A stretch of 64,000 nucleotides of DNA from Perca fluviatilis (taxonomy: Eukaryota > Chordata > Actinopteri > Perciformes > Percidae), in contig NC_053120.1 of NCBI RefSeq assembly GCF_010015445.1, forward strand, positions 6,019,114 through 6,083,113, written 5' to 3'. Position 1 is the stretch's first letter, and each line of letters begins with the position of its first letter. The notes under the pieces were generated by a model, which was not told where the DNA came from, ran no database searches, and saw nothing but the letters and a program-made list of their open reading frames with translations. This document shows positions 48,664-58,879 of this stretch, piece by piece. A program made the translations under genes and the position numbers.

Positions 48664-51407
48664 ATGAGGTGAGTGTCTGCTTTGGTATGTAATCTCTGCA
48701 ATCAGTAACAATGTTAATAAGTTCAACATTATGGATCGAAAATCACTGATCTCTTTCATACACTTTTTCATGGTTTGAGCCATTCATTTTGACTTTGTCC
48801 TCTTCGGTTTCTTGCACCATTTCTTTGCTCTTTCGTTCCTACTTCTTTCCTTCGTTTCTTCCTTATTTATTTTTTCAGTTCTTCCTTCCTGATGTCAGAT
48901 ACATTCTTCCTTGGTTCACTCCTTCCTTGTTTCTATTCTTCCTTCTCATTTTATTGTTACTCTGTTTCTTTCTTCCTTCTAGGACTGAAACAAATAGATT
49001 TTCATTTGAATGGTTCAATAGCGATTGATAAAATCCAGAACTGATCTCTGTCTTTATCATATGAAACTAGAAGACCTACTCTTTATTGTCAGCCATAAAT
49101 ATTGCACTAGACTGGATTTAATGTAGCTGGTTTAACAATAGGATAGATTGATGTATGAAAGAGTTTTTAAGTCTGATGCGATTGAAAGAATGAACTCTAA
49201 AGCGTCTGTTTGAAGGCAGAAGCTGATATTCTCTCTGCAAGACATGTGAGGAGTCATTTGAAATGTTCCTGGCCAGTCTGAGCATACTATTATTGTGAGC
49301 TTCCTGAGAGGAGTGTGCTACAGGTAGTCCTATAATCTTTGAACAAATTTTAATTTGATTAAATAACTTTGTTTTATTTTAGGCTACTGAGCCAAGCACT
49401 GCTACAATAGAGCATGATTACTGATGTGAAAAACAAAGAAATTATTTGACTACTTGATCCATAAGAGATCCATTGGTATGGTTAATTACCCCCCAAAGTT
49501 AGGCTACATGATATGTGAATGAAATGTCACTCAATATTTGTTACTTTATAGTGTTGACTGCCGTAGTATGTTCATGGTAAATAAAAAGTACATTAATGTA
49601 ACAGTCAATTCTTAATGTAAACATTGATACTTTTATAATAATGCACCAGGTTAGAGGGAACCTTGAACAATTGTAGAATCTCTTTCAAATCTAAGCAACA
49701 TTTGCAACTGAAATATCCCAAATCAACATTGAATCGGAAATCGGCTCGAATAAAGACCTTGTGAATCAAAATTTGAATTGGGAAATAAATTGACGATACC
49801 AAGTCCTACCACAGTCCCTGTTTCTTAATTGCATATACCTAATTCCCTTTTCTTTCTGTCCTTCACCCCATCCTTCTTTCCCTCCTTGATTTTCATCTCT
49901 CTGATACTTCTGTGTCCACACGTTCCTTGCTTATTGACTCCTTTCTTATGTCCTTACCTTTCAATTATTCATGGTTCCTTCCTTTCTGCCTCCACATGAG
50001 GATTATCACATATGCAAACATTGCACGCCACAGAGCACAATAGATTACTGTACTGCGTTACAAGTGATTTGACATTTGTTATTGTTAATATCCATCAGTG
50101 CTGCTCAGACCCAAGCAACACTGGAGTCCAAACTGGAGGCCCTGCAGTGCCACTTCACTTGGAATCTGGACCAAAGCACGACTAAACTTTTCCGTCTCAG
50201 GGACCAGCTGAAGGACATTGGCACAGAGGAGGGATACAGCTGGCTGGGTCACATTTACAACCTGCAGGGGTTCATTCACTACCAGCTGGGGTTCACCGAT
50301 GATGCCCTGCGTTTCTTCAGCAGGGCAGCAGAGGCCTTCCGCCAGATGAGAAACACTGTCTCAGACGAGGGCCCCTGGTTGGTGGTGAACCACAGGAACC
50401 TGGCGTGGCTGCACCACCATCTGGGAGACCGAGCAGAGAGTCAGGCTTACCTGTCAAAGGCCGACGACTTGACAAATGAATACCCATCTCCATCCCAGGA
50501 CCAGCTCCATCCAGAGATCTACGCTGAAAAAGCCTGGACCCTGATGAAGTTTGGCGCAGAAGAAAAGCTTCTGGCTGCAGATTACTTCCAGAGAGCCATC
50601 AGGATGCAGCCGGACACGGTGGAGTGGCACAGCAGCCACGTCATAGGGTTAGTGAATGCTTTTAAGCATAGCAACAAAAAGCTGGGGGCTGACATCTTGG
50701 AGAAAATGAAAATCGCCAAGGAACACGATCCAGAGAACTTGTATCTCGCTGCTCTGTACCTTGAGGCATGTGCTACGAAAGGAAAGCAAATTGAAAGTGA
50801 AGCGCGTGAGTTGGCCAGCAGGGTTTTAAGGAAGCCCATTAGCAGCTACAGTGGTATCAAACCATTACTAAGGCTGTACACAATGTATGTATCTCCTGAT
50901 GAGGCCATTGATTTGGCTGAGGAGGTTCTGGAAAGACATCCAGATGAACGATATCTGAAGAGATGTGCTGCAGTCTGCTACAAAAAGAGGATCTTTTTAC
51001 ACCGGGACAATCCCCTGGAGCACAGCCTGATCGACAGAGCTATCAGTCTCTATGAGGAAGTGATTCCTCTTTACCCTCGTTCTTCACTTAAGAGAAAAAT
51101 ATCTCTTGCAAACATATACGCAGAGTCGAAACACCGAGCTAAAGCTGACCAGATATACGAGGAATTGCTGGAGAGTGATCTGGATGCTGAAGGGGCACAG
51201 ATGCTTTACAACTACTATGCAAAATATGTACACTTCATCCGAAAAGAGAGCTACAAGTCGATAGAATATCACATGATGGCAGCGGCGGTACCGCAACAAT
51301 CATACTATCGTAAAAACAGCATCAGAACTCTAGAGAGGATCAGAGAAAGAAACAGAAACCGAATGTGTGGAGAAATAGATGAGTTTCTGAATAACATGCA
51401 AGACTAA
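48664..51407 (+). CDS. ifit: Interferon-induced protein with tetratricopeptide repeats (IFIT family)
   Basis: The main exon, 50099-51407, has an acceptor (tccatcag) and ends with TAA. It encodes about 436 residues of an IFIT: an N-terminal LESKLEALQCHFTWNLD and a series of TPR helix pairs, e.g. WLGHIYNLQGFIHYQLGF, NHRNLAWLHHHLGDRAES, IYAEKAWTLMKFG and ADYFQRAIRMQPDTVEW, plus further repeats to the C-terminus (IDEFLNNMQD). The reading frame runs upstream of the acceptor only as intron, with no ATG. IFIT genes normally have a tiny first coding exon, and ATG-AG followed by GTGAGTG at 48664-48668 supplies it, giving M-S-A-A-Q and about 437 aa; another ATG precedes at 48661. IFITs are cytosolic RNA-binding antiviral effectors induced by interferon. 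No clear ISRE was found upstream of the proposed first exon, so that exon is less sure than the gene. A fragment of this exon recurs at 57414-57476. Confidence 0.9.
48780..50095. other. Predicted first intron of the IFIT gene
   Basis: Pyrimidine-rich at 48790-48985 and 49850-49990 (TTCC/TTTC tracts). A LINE-like fragment sits at about 49120-49260. Nothing coding was seen before the acceptor at 50098. Confidence 0.5.
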
Positions 51408-51419
51408 TGCAGCTTTACC

Positions 51420-51900
51420 AATGCATGGTACGGCTCGACTCGCTCGTTTTTTGGTTTTCCATTTGCAAAAGTTTTAGATAGTAGCCTTCCTGGTACTTAT
51501 TTGGTACCACCTTGGTTGAGGTTCCAAGCGAGCTGAGCCAATACTAGAAGAGTTGGAGTTTAAACACTGCAGACCATTGATTGGTCAGAGAGAATCGTCA
51601 CTAGCGCAACACGGTATATCCTGCACAAACCCACCTTTTCCAAGCTATCGTCAATAGCGACCGCAATTGTTTGATTCACCTCGCTCAGCTTTTACAAAGT
51701 GGCAGCCTAAAACATTATGCTGTACAATACACTACTAGGATACCCATGCCTCATTTTGATGCCACTTAAACGCCTGTGCTGCTCTATAGACCAGTGCTCT
51801 GAAATGGACGTTACAAGAAACAGAAGCTGCATCTGTAACTAGTTAACACTACATGTGGCAGCAGGTAACATTAGCCTACTGTTAGCTAGTAGCTAGCTAA
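51420..51900. repeat. Interspersed repeat after the IFIT gene
   Basis: Begins with catggtacggctcgactcgc and contains taccaccttggttgaggttc; a possible relative of its interior is at 52820-52910. It reads like a non-autonomous element in the IFIT 3' flank; ends are not resolved. Confidence 0.45.
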
Positions 51901-52131
51901 AACACTATTAAAATGCTGACAGCTCAACGGTCTAACATGCTGTTTTTCAATGAAAAGAATGCAAAGGGTTCAACAGACTGCAGCTAAAGACACAGAGGAG
52001 ACTAGCTGCACTGTGGCCACTGCTGCTGACAACACAGACGGGACTTAATGGTGCGTTCAATTGCAAATCTTAAGCTCATTGTGCATTCAAAGTTACTTTT
52101 TCTATCTAGTGGTTCTTCTTTTCATCATTTC

Positions 52132-52683
52132 AAGTGCCCATATTATGAAAAAACACTTTTTCTGGTATTTGGGGTGTTCTTGAGCTGGCTAACCGCAACC
52201 GTTAGCTCGTAGCGTTAGCGTTAGCATGCTAACGCTAATGCTAACACTAGCATGGTACCTCGTTCTCAATAGCAAAGCACTGCTACAACACACACAAGTT
52301 CACCATAATCTACAAAAGAACTACTTACATGTGCGCCCTCATTTAGAAGTCTCCCAGCTAATCCTGCCTTGTAACTGACTGAAGTTGGAGAAACAACCTG
52401 TCTTTTACTTCGATGGAGCTAGCTAGCTGACATGATCTACATCTGAGCTACTGAGCATGTGCGAGTGCAATCAAAGATAGTACAGAAGCAGAAGAAGAAA
52501 AGAGGTCTCACTCTGTAGCCAAAACAGAAACCAGGTGAAAAGAGGATCTGCAGCAGTTAGAGAGAGCTGTGCAGTACAACAAAAATATGGTGTTTTTTGA
52601 AAATTAAACCATGTAAACCTATTCTGGTACAACCTTAAAATACAATTATGAACCTGAAAATGAGTATAATATGGGCGCTTTAA
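52132..52683. mobile_element. TIR element with GCCCATATTATG ends, about 550 bp
   Basis: Left end aagtgcccatattatg and right end tataatatgggcgcttta are inverted repeats. The interior has a 24 bp perfect palindrome (52215-52238) built of GTTAGC units. No coding capacity. Confidence 0.75.
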
Positions 52684-53360
52684 CATCAATTGACTGGTGA
52701 AATAAGTTATTGTTATAAGTTATTGTTAATACATTTTAAATACATTTTTTTAATTTGACCATATTGCCTTAGCAATGAATAGGCAGTTCTGTTTGCTGTT
52801 TTGTGCTCTCCTTATTTTAAGTATCGGTTCAGGCTCCTTTTAGGCACCGGCACCTTATTACAAATATTGTTTTAGCACTGGTATCGAAAAAAAGCGTACC
52901 AAAACCAACCCTATAAACTACAACGTACAATTGACGGTAGTGAAGTGTTAAGGTTAGGGTTAGGTTAAAAGACAGGGTTTGGGTCAGGGTTACATCCATA
53001 GACTGTAAAAAAACATGGTGACACGTCCCCACTGTACAAAAGTGAAGCCAAAATACTCCGGATACGGGCACTACAATCTAGTTATTTGGAGCCAGAGTCT
53101 GCATAGCAGTGATCGGGTGGTGGAGCCAAGTCTGTCTTTGTGTTGACGCCTGGCCAATAGTCGAGTCAAACTGAGCACGACCACACTACGCAGTGAAAAC
53201 ACTTAAGGCATGAGAACCTGAAACAAGGAGGGAACATTTACTGTAACTGTTTGTTAAAACATTGGGTCGAAACCCAGAATAATTCATACTCAATAACCTG
53301 TGTTTCACGTTGTTTTGACATTCATTTTAATTAATTCATAATACAAATAATCATTATAGC

Positions 53361-53772
53361 CAGGGGTTAAATTGGGATTTGTTATCTGGGGCTCTCCCTA
53401 GTAGGGTCCGGGGGTGTGTTCTGATTGTTCTCATCTCAGCTCCGCTGAAAGTGATACTTTTGAAAACATGATATTTCTGATATATCATTTCTGATATATC
53501 AATATCATTGATATTTCTCTGTATGAAAATGATGAACCCATCATCAAAAAAGCAAAGATTTTTTAAATGGCATGTCTATTTTGTCAAGACAAAATAGACA
53601 TGCAAAATATTTCCTTTTTTGTCAGAAATATCATGTTTTCAAAAGTATCACTTTCATCAAATTTTATGTGACATATTTCCAGTAGGCAACTGACTGCAAG
53701 CAGGCACATCCAGACAAACGAGCAGGCTTATGTGCCGGGGCTGAGCCCCGGAGAGCCCTGGCCCAGTTTAAT
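53361..53772. mobile_element. Fold-back element with long inverted repeats, about 410 bp
   Basis: Outer ends (caggggttaaattggg, ctggggctctcc) pair with ggagagccctggcccagtttaa. A perfect 34 bp pair lies inside (53447-53480 with 53622-53655), and a perfect 16 bp hairpin with a 2-base loop is at 53570-53603. Very likely a miniature fold-back transposon. Confidence 0.8.
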
Positions 53773-54661
53773 CACTGATTGTAGCCACTTTAAAGGTGAT
53801 GACATTCAGAAAAAATGCTAGATTCAAAATGTTTTCACGTGTGCTTATCTCACCAGTCACGTTGCCTGCGAACTCAAGGTTTTACTTCATAATACATTTT
53901 ATTTGTCTCTGTAAATTGTTCTCCTGGCAATCTGAAACTGTACATCATCCTGCATTTTTGATTTGGAAAATCACACCCGTTTTGTTGCAACTTCATCACA
54001 CTGTTTTGTGGTGTATATTGTTGTCTTGGCCTTTTTATGTTAACTCTTGTAACACTTGTATTATGCTTCCCTCTTGTCCAGGATTCTCTTGAGGTTTTAA
54101 AGAGTTTTTTTTTCTTATCTTAAAATGACTTTTACCCAATTAAATTATGGAAATGAAAATAAACAAGTCATCAGAAAACACCATAAAACACCATAGAGTC
54201 TATTAATTAACCAGTTTATTCTCATCAGAACATTTTTAACATCGCAAAGTAGCTTTTACTACATAAGCCAGAGATTACAGTATGTGACACAGAATAAAGA
54301 TGGGTTCATCATTTTCATACAGAGATTTTTAACAACTAATTTCACTGAAAGAATATGGTACTAAACTCCTAAAGCAGATCTGTCCATATGATAAGAGATT
54401 AAAAACACCAAACTGGAGGACTACTGGGTGTTGTAGTTTTTAAGACAGTAACTCTCTCAAAAGCAGAACAGCTTTAACTAAACACATGAACAGGTTGGTG
54501 GGAACTAAAGCTCTCAACTAGGCGCTACTTTTACTAAACCACACACATTAAGTACTGTAGGGACCCTTTGCTACTCACAGGTACATTTAATATTCCTGCT
54601 CTGAATGACATTTTTTAGTTTGTGTTTCAGTTTACCTCTCAGCTCTATTTCCCTCTTGGTT

Positions 54662-56092
54662 CTAACCGAGGATAAGGACAATGAGACCAAGCAGCACAGG
54701 AACAACACTCAGTTTGACAGTCCCGGCTGAATTACAGAAGCTGCTTCCACAACATGTTGGTGCACTGGCGAATTGTATCCAAAAAGGATCGACAGCTAAA
54801 GCCGTTCGAACTTCCAGCTGAGAAAGAGCCTCACACGCGTTTGCAGAGGCACAGCCACGCCAGGGAAAAGTGTGGCCCCCATCTGTCACTGTGGATGACA
54901 AAATCACTATTTTACTAGATGACAGTTTTGAACAAATCTTTCAACACTAGAAGGCAGCAGTAACACATTTTGATCAATATGCAGCATGAGGGTTTACTAT
55001 TTCCATCATAGCAGCGGTCCTCCACGCTGCACACTGTACTGTCACGTTACAGACAGGATCAAGATCATCAAGATGATGAGTGCAGCCGATACACTGCAGG
55101 CCATTTAGTTTTGTCTGTACATCAGGGTCTGAAACAGAGCAGGACACATGTATGAGACACAAAGTTCACTGAGAATCTGAGAACTGTCTGTTGGAAAGAT
55201 GGCACACCGGTTTTTGTGAACAGTATAAGTTGTTTTTAAACTTCAGTTTTAGATTCAAGTACAGTACGTTTCAAGTTATGTATTGTCACTGCACAGCAGT
55301 TACAGAGAAGCAGTCATTGGTGATGAACATCTTAGATGTCACGCTTCCTCCAGTAATGCTAATGAAATATGTTGAAACTCATAGTATTGCAAAATGAACA
55401 ATCTGTAATGTAAACAGGGATGTAGTAAATATCTGCATATGTACTGTATATGGTGTGCTGTAGATCCATAAATAATTCAAATTAAAAAAATACTTACACA
55501 TGAGATTTGGACTGTTGCAGCCATCTGTGTTGCAGCAATGAACAGATGCAGCTGTCTTAATAAAAGCAGCACTGAATGACAATATTTGACCCTGTACAGT
55601 GCAGAGAGAGGACGGGGCACAGGACCTGAGAGTAAACTCTTTAACCTCTCCTCCAATATCATCTGTGAAACATAAGCACAATTTCTTTATTGTTAGAAAC
55701 ACACATAGATCAATAAAACCTTAGTTCAATCAAAACTGAGTAAAGTCATATTCATCTTTTACCACGAAAGGCGATTGTTGCACACAACTCATCAGAGTCA
55801 CACTGCTCTAGGGCTGGACTCCTGGGGTCAATGCCCTGCAGACACTGAAGAGCTGCAGCTGCAACGAGGAAAACGGTAACACTTTACAATAAAGTACACA
55901 AGAAAATAGGTAGTTAATGATTAGTTACTGTTTTTGAAACGTAGTTAGCCTTTTTCAGAAGGGTAACGAATAGTTAGTTACCCTTTTTGAAAAGGGTAGT
56001 TACCCTTTTTCAGAAGGGTAACTAACCATGAGTAGTTAGTTACCTGTGCTGGAGAGCATCCAGATGAGAGTGGAAGACAGAATCAGCTTCAT
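54662..56092 (-). CDS. Two-domain Ly6/uPAR-like secreted or GPI-anchored protein, with a frameshift in exon 4
   Basis: Exons in transcript order: 56044-56092 (signal peptide MKLILSSTLIWMLSST), 55763-55858, 55498-55662, 54998-55128 and 54662-54888 (stop TAG). Two three-finger Ly6/uPAR (LU) domains can be seen. The first starts LQCLQG and closes with CCNTDGCN; the second starts LQCIGC and closes with CCGSSFCNS. A hydrophobic tail (VVPVLLGLIVLILG) follows, as in GPI-anchored members. The two-domain layout resembles fish uPAR-like and PLA2-inhibitor/LY6-PLAUR proteins; the exact orthologue is unclear. In exon 4 the frame of the domain start breaks at about 55020-55035: the downstream frame reads VEDRCYDGN and joins exon 5 in phase, while the upstream frame meets TGA at the start of exon 5. 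One base is missing relative to an open gene, either a real defect or an assembly error. A near-ISRE (CTAAACTGAAAG) lies upstream at about 56408-56419. Confidence 0.8.
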
Positions 56093-56247
56093 CGTGAGGA
56101 GTTAATGTGGAGATTACTGGTAGTCCTTTGGAACGGCACTTTTTAGTGAAACTGTGTTTGAAAAGAGGAAGAAACTGTACACAGACAGGAACTGTTGTAA
56201 TCAACTTTCTATTGGGCTTGTTCATTAATTAATTAATGTTCAGATAT

Positions 56248-56350
56248 GTCTTACTGTGTTGATGTGTCTTGATACAGTAATGTGTCTTGAGATATATATA
56301 TATATATATATAATGTATTACTGTATCAAGACACATCAACACAGTAAGAC
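56248..56350. repeat. Perfect 33 bp inverted repeat around an (AT)n loop
   Basis: Arm 56248-56280 is the exact reverse complement of 56318-56350. The spacer contains a second half-copy of the arm (tgtgtcttgaga) and an AT run. It lies about 150 bases upstream of the Ly6 start codon. Only one arm is present in the duplicate (about 58482-58515). Confidence 0.9.
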
Positions 56351-56627
56351 AACAGAATTTTAGAAATATTTGACTCACTCAGTTAAAAAGCTCATTCGGC
56401 TCCTGATCTAAACTGAAAGCTGGTTGGTTTTACTACTCCAGTCAGAACTAAACTAAAGCTCGGCTGTCACTCAGAAAGATGAACCCTAATGAACATCAGC
56501 TTACTGTCAGTTTTTCACTCCACTTCACCCAATGTGCTTTCTGTTTCCTGTCGACCTTCTTCGGCAAACGATTTATTACGCTGTCTCTGCCACTGGACTT
56601 AAGCTACATCCTCTTATTTTTCCCTTA

Positions 56628-56880
56628 AACCACTCTGACTCCATTTAAGGTAGCATCAAATGTCTAACGCCTGCATAAGCCCTGATTTAAGAGTGAGTAG
56701 AGCTAGCTGTTTTGGAGAGCGATGAGAGTGAGAGACAGAATCAGCTTCATCGTGAGGAGTAAATATGCAAACTGATATTCCTTTGGAACGGCACTTTTTT
56801 GTGAAACTGTGTTAAAAATAAGCAAGAAACTGTGCACAAACTGGAATTGTTGTACAGTAATCAGCTGATTTTAGAAAATC
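56628..56880 (-). pseudogene. Decayed copy of the Ly6 gene first exon and upstream region
   Basis: This block repeats the region around exon 1 of the Ly6 gene at 56044-56092. On the minus strand it has ATGAAGCTGATTCTGTCT and the conserved 5' flank (ttcctttggaacggcactttt). The signal-peptide sequence then diverges and the splice donor is lost. No downstream Ly6 exons follow, so it is a remnant of a duplication. It is closely similar to the third copy at 58147-58720. Confidence 0.7.
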
Positions 56881-57413
56881 ACATCCTGCCACATACTTTC
56901 CAGATTAAATGTGCAGATTGTTGATTTACTGTGGAACTACAGCGTCACAAAGCTGAAAATAGGGCTGTTTTTCTGAGTCCATGAAACATTTTAGAGACAT
57001 TAGAGATCCATTGCTTTCACAGGACAACCATCTACAAACATCTGATGATCTTGTGCATTGCTGTAGATTAAACCACTCAACAGTGTATAAAGGAGATAAC
57101 ATTAGCAAAACATTAGACATGGACAGCAGTAAAATGCAACATGTACATTCATGCAGCAGTATTATTAATCCAGAAACATTTCTGTTACTATTGGGCTAAA
57201 ATAGTAACAGAAAACAGGAAAAACAGGGAACAGAGAAAACAGATAACAGAAAAAAGAAAAAAACTGAGTAAAATAAAAACAGTGACAACTGAGAACAGAG
57301 ATGGAAAGAGAAATCAGAAACTGAGAACAGAGGGAAAAGAGAAACAAATGAAGAGAGAAAGAGAGAAAACAGACAACAGAGAAACTGAGAATGATCTGAT
57401 CTCGGACAAACCG

Positions 57414-57476
57414 CTGGAGAGTGATCTGGATGCTGAAGGGCCACAGATGCTTTACAACTACTATGCAAAACATGTA
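57414..57476 (+). pseudogene. IFIT exon fragment (63 bp)
   Basis: The 63 bases match 51168-51230 of the intact IFIT exon with two differences. They encode LESDLDAEGPQMLYNYYAKHV in place of LESDLDAEGAQMLYNYYAKYV. On the right the match stops exactly where a transposon with TAGCCTGG ends begins (57475); on the left it stops against purine-rich AACAGAGAA-type sequence. The high identity suggests a fairly recent duplicate mostly destroyed by deletion and insertion. Confidence 0.85.
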
Positions 57477-58147
57477 GCCTGGGTAAACCCTGACGAACTT
57501 CGGGCAAATTTGAGATTTGCTCTGCAAGTCAGTCTGGCGAAGAGCCCATTCAAACCCATTTCCAATGTCCTCAAAATTGAGGCACCAATCACAACCGTTG
57601 AGGCGGGCTTTACACCAATCACAACCGTTGAGGCGGGCTTTACGCGACGAGGATAGCGCAGCGACGGCAAGCAGCTTTTTTGTTTACATTCAACATGGCG
57701 GCTACCGAAGCCGTGCTTCACGTGCTCGGCCATGACCGGCGACCGGCAGGTCAGTGTGACATATGGCGATTTCATGCCGGCCAACGCTACAATTAACTGA
57801 CAACAGAAGTTATACGAGTTACAGTTCTCAAGGACGCACGCACACACGGACAGAGACTCTTTTTCCTTTCTCTCAACTTCTCCGCCGTGTGTGGCGCGTA
57901 CCCGCTCGCGGTGTGTAGGGAACCTCGTGAATTAACCTGCAACATGTCAGCTGTTTGGGAATTCTAAAGCGCGTGTGCAGAAGATAACAAGTTTGCAATA
58001 TGCAACACCTGCAAGGAGAACGTAGGGCGTGGAGGGACGACACCAAAATCCAAAATGTCTTTTTTTTTTTTGAAAAGCGTCACCCGGATCGTTGTTCTGA
58101 TTGGTTGAAGGACTATCCAATGGGCCCAGAGGCATTTGAGCGGCAAA
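57475..58147. mobile_element. TAGCCTGG-family element inserted at the IFIT fragment, about 670 bp
   Basis: Begins TAGCCTGGGTAAACC at the last bases of the IFIT fragment. It shares with 17400-17773, in reverse complement, ccaatcacaaccgttgaggc (present twice in tandem here) and other segments. The right end near 58147 is worn; no target duplication can be confirmed. Confidence 0.7.
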
Positions 58148-58720
58148 CCACTTTGATTCCATTTTAGGCAGCAACAAATGTCTAATAGCTGCATAAACCC
58201 TGATTAAAGAGTGAGTAGAGTTACCTGTGCTGGAGAGCATCCAGATGAGAGTGAAAGACAGAATCAGCTTTATCGTGAGGAGTAAATGTGGAGATTACTG
58301 GTAGTCCTTTGGAACGGAACGTTTTAGTGAAACTGCGTTCGAAAAGAGGAAGAAACTGTACACAGACAGGAACTGTTGTAATCAACTGATGAAGCGATCT
58401 TAGAAAACCACATCCTTCCACAAACTTTCTATTGGGCCTGTTCAGTAATACATATAATGTTATTTTTTACATATAATGTATTACTGGATCAAGACACATC
58501 GACACAGTAAGACAACAGAATTTTAGAAATATTTGACTCACTCAGTCAAAAAGCTCATTCGGCTCCTGATCTAAACTGAAAGCTGGTTGGTTTTCTTCTC
58601 CAGTCAGAACTAAACTAAAGCTCGGCTGTCACTCAGAAAGATAAACTCTAATGAACATCAGCTTACTGTCAGTTTTTCACTCGACTTCATCCAACAATGT
58701 GCTTTCTGTTTCCATTCGAC
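58147..58720 (-). pseudogene. Second decayed copy of Ly6 first exon and promoter
   Basis: Bases 58215-58720 closely match 56041-56560, the functional Ly6 exon 1 and its upstream flank, including the GTAAC splice donor, the signal peptide codons, and the segment carrying the near-ISRE. The start codon is ATA instead of ATG (gctttatcg on the plus strand). No other Ly6 exon follows on its 3' side, which is occupied by a transposon. Confidence 0.8.
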
Positions 58721-58879
58721 CTCACATTTTTGGGAAGATCAATTCCTCCTTGTTTGACCGTTTAGAGTCCCTCCCAGCACAACACGACGGAAACAGATGT
58801 CTCTTAATTGGGACGAAGCTTGAGAATACGGCATCAGATCCATTATCTTACGGCTGTATGGCAGCATAATCATCCTATT

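Noticed and set aside
49000..50000. Another IFIT first exon in the intron
   Set aside because: The sites ending ATGAG or TGTGAG here are not followed by GT with a usable donor.
50076..50098. IFIT start at the upstream open frame (LLLISI)
   Set aside because: It begins at TTG, not ATG, and crosses a good splice acceptor; a separate first coding exon is the family rule.
55379..55702. Continuous 107-codon frame through Ly6 exon 3
   Set aside because: Only 55498-55662 carries the Ly6 pattern between good splice sites; the rest is intron.
57141..57410. Lys/Arg/Glu-rich open frame before the IFIT fragment
   Set aside because: The sequence is a purine-rich AACAGAGAA repeat, with no similarity to any IFIT part.
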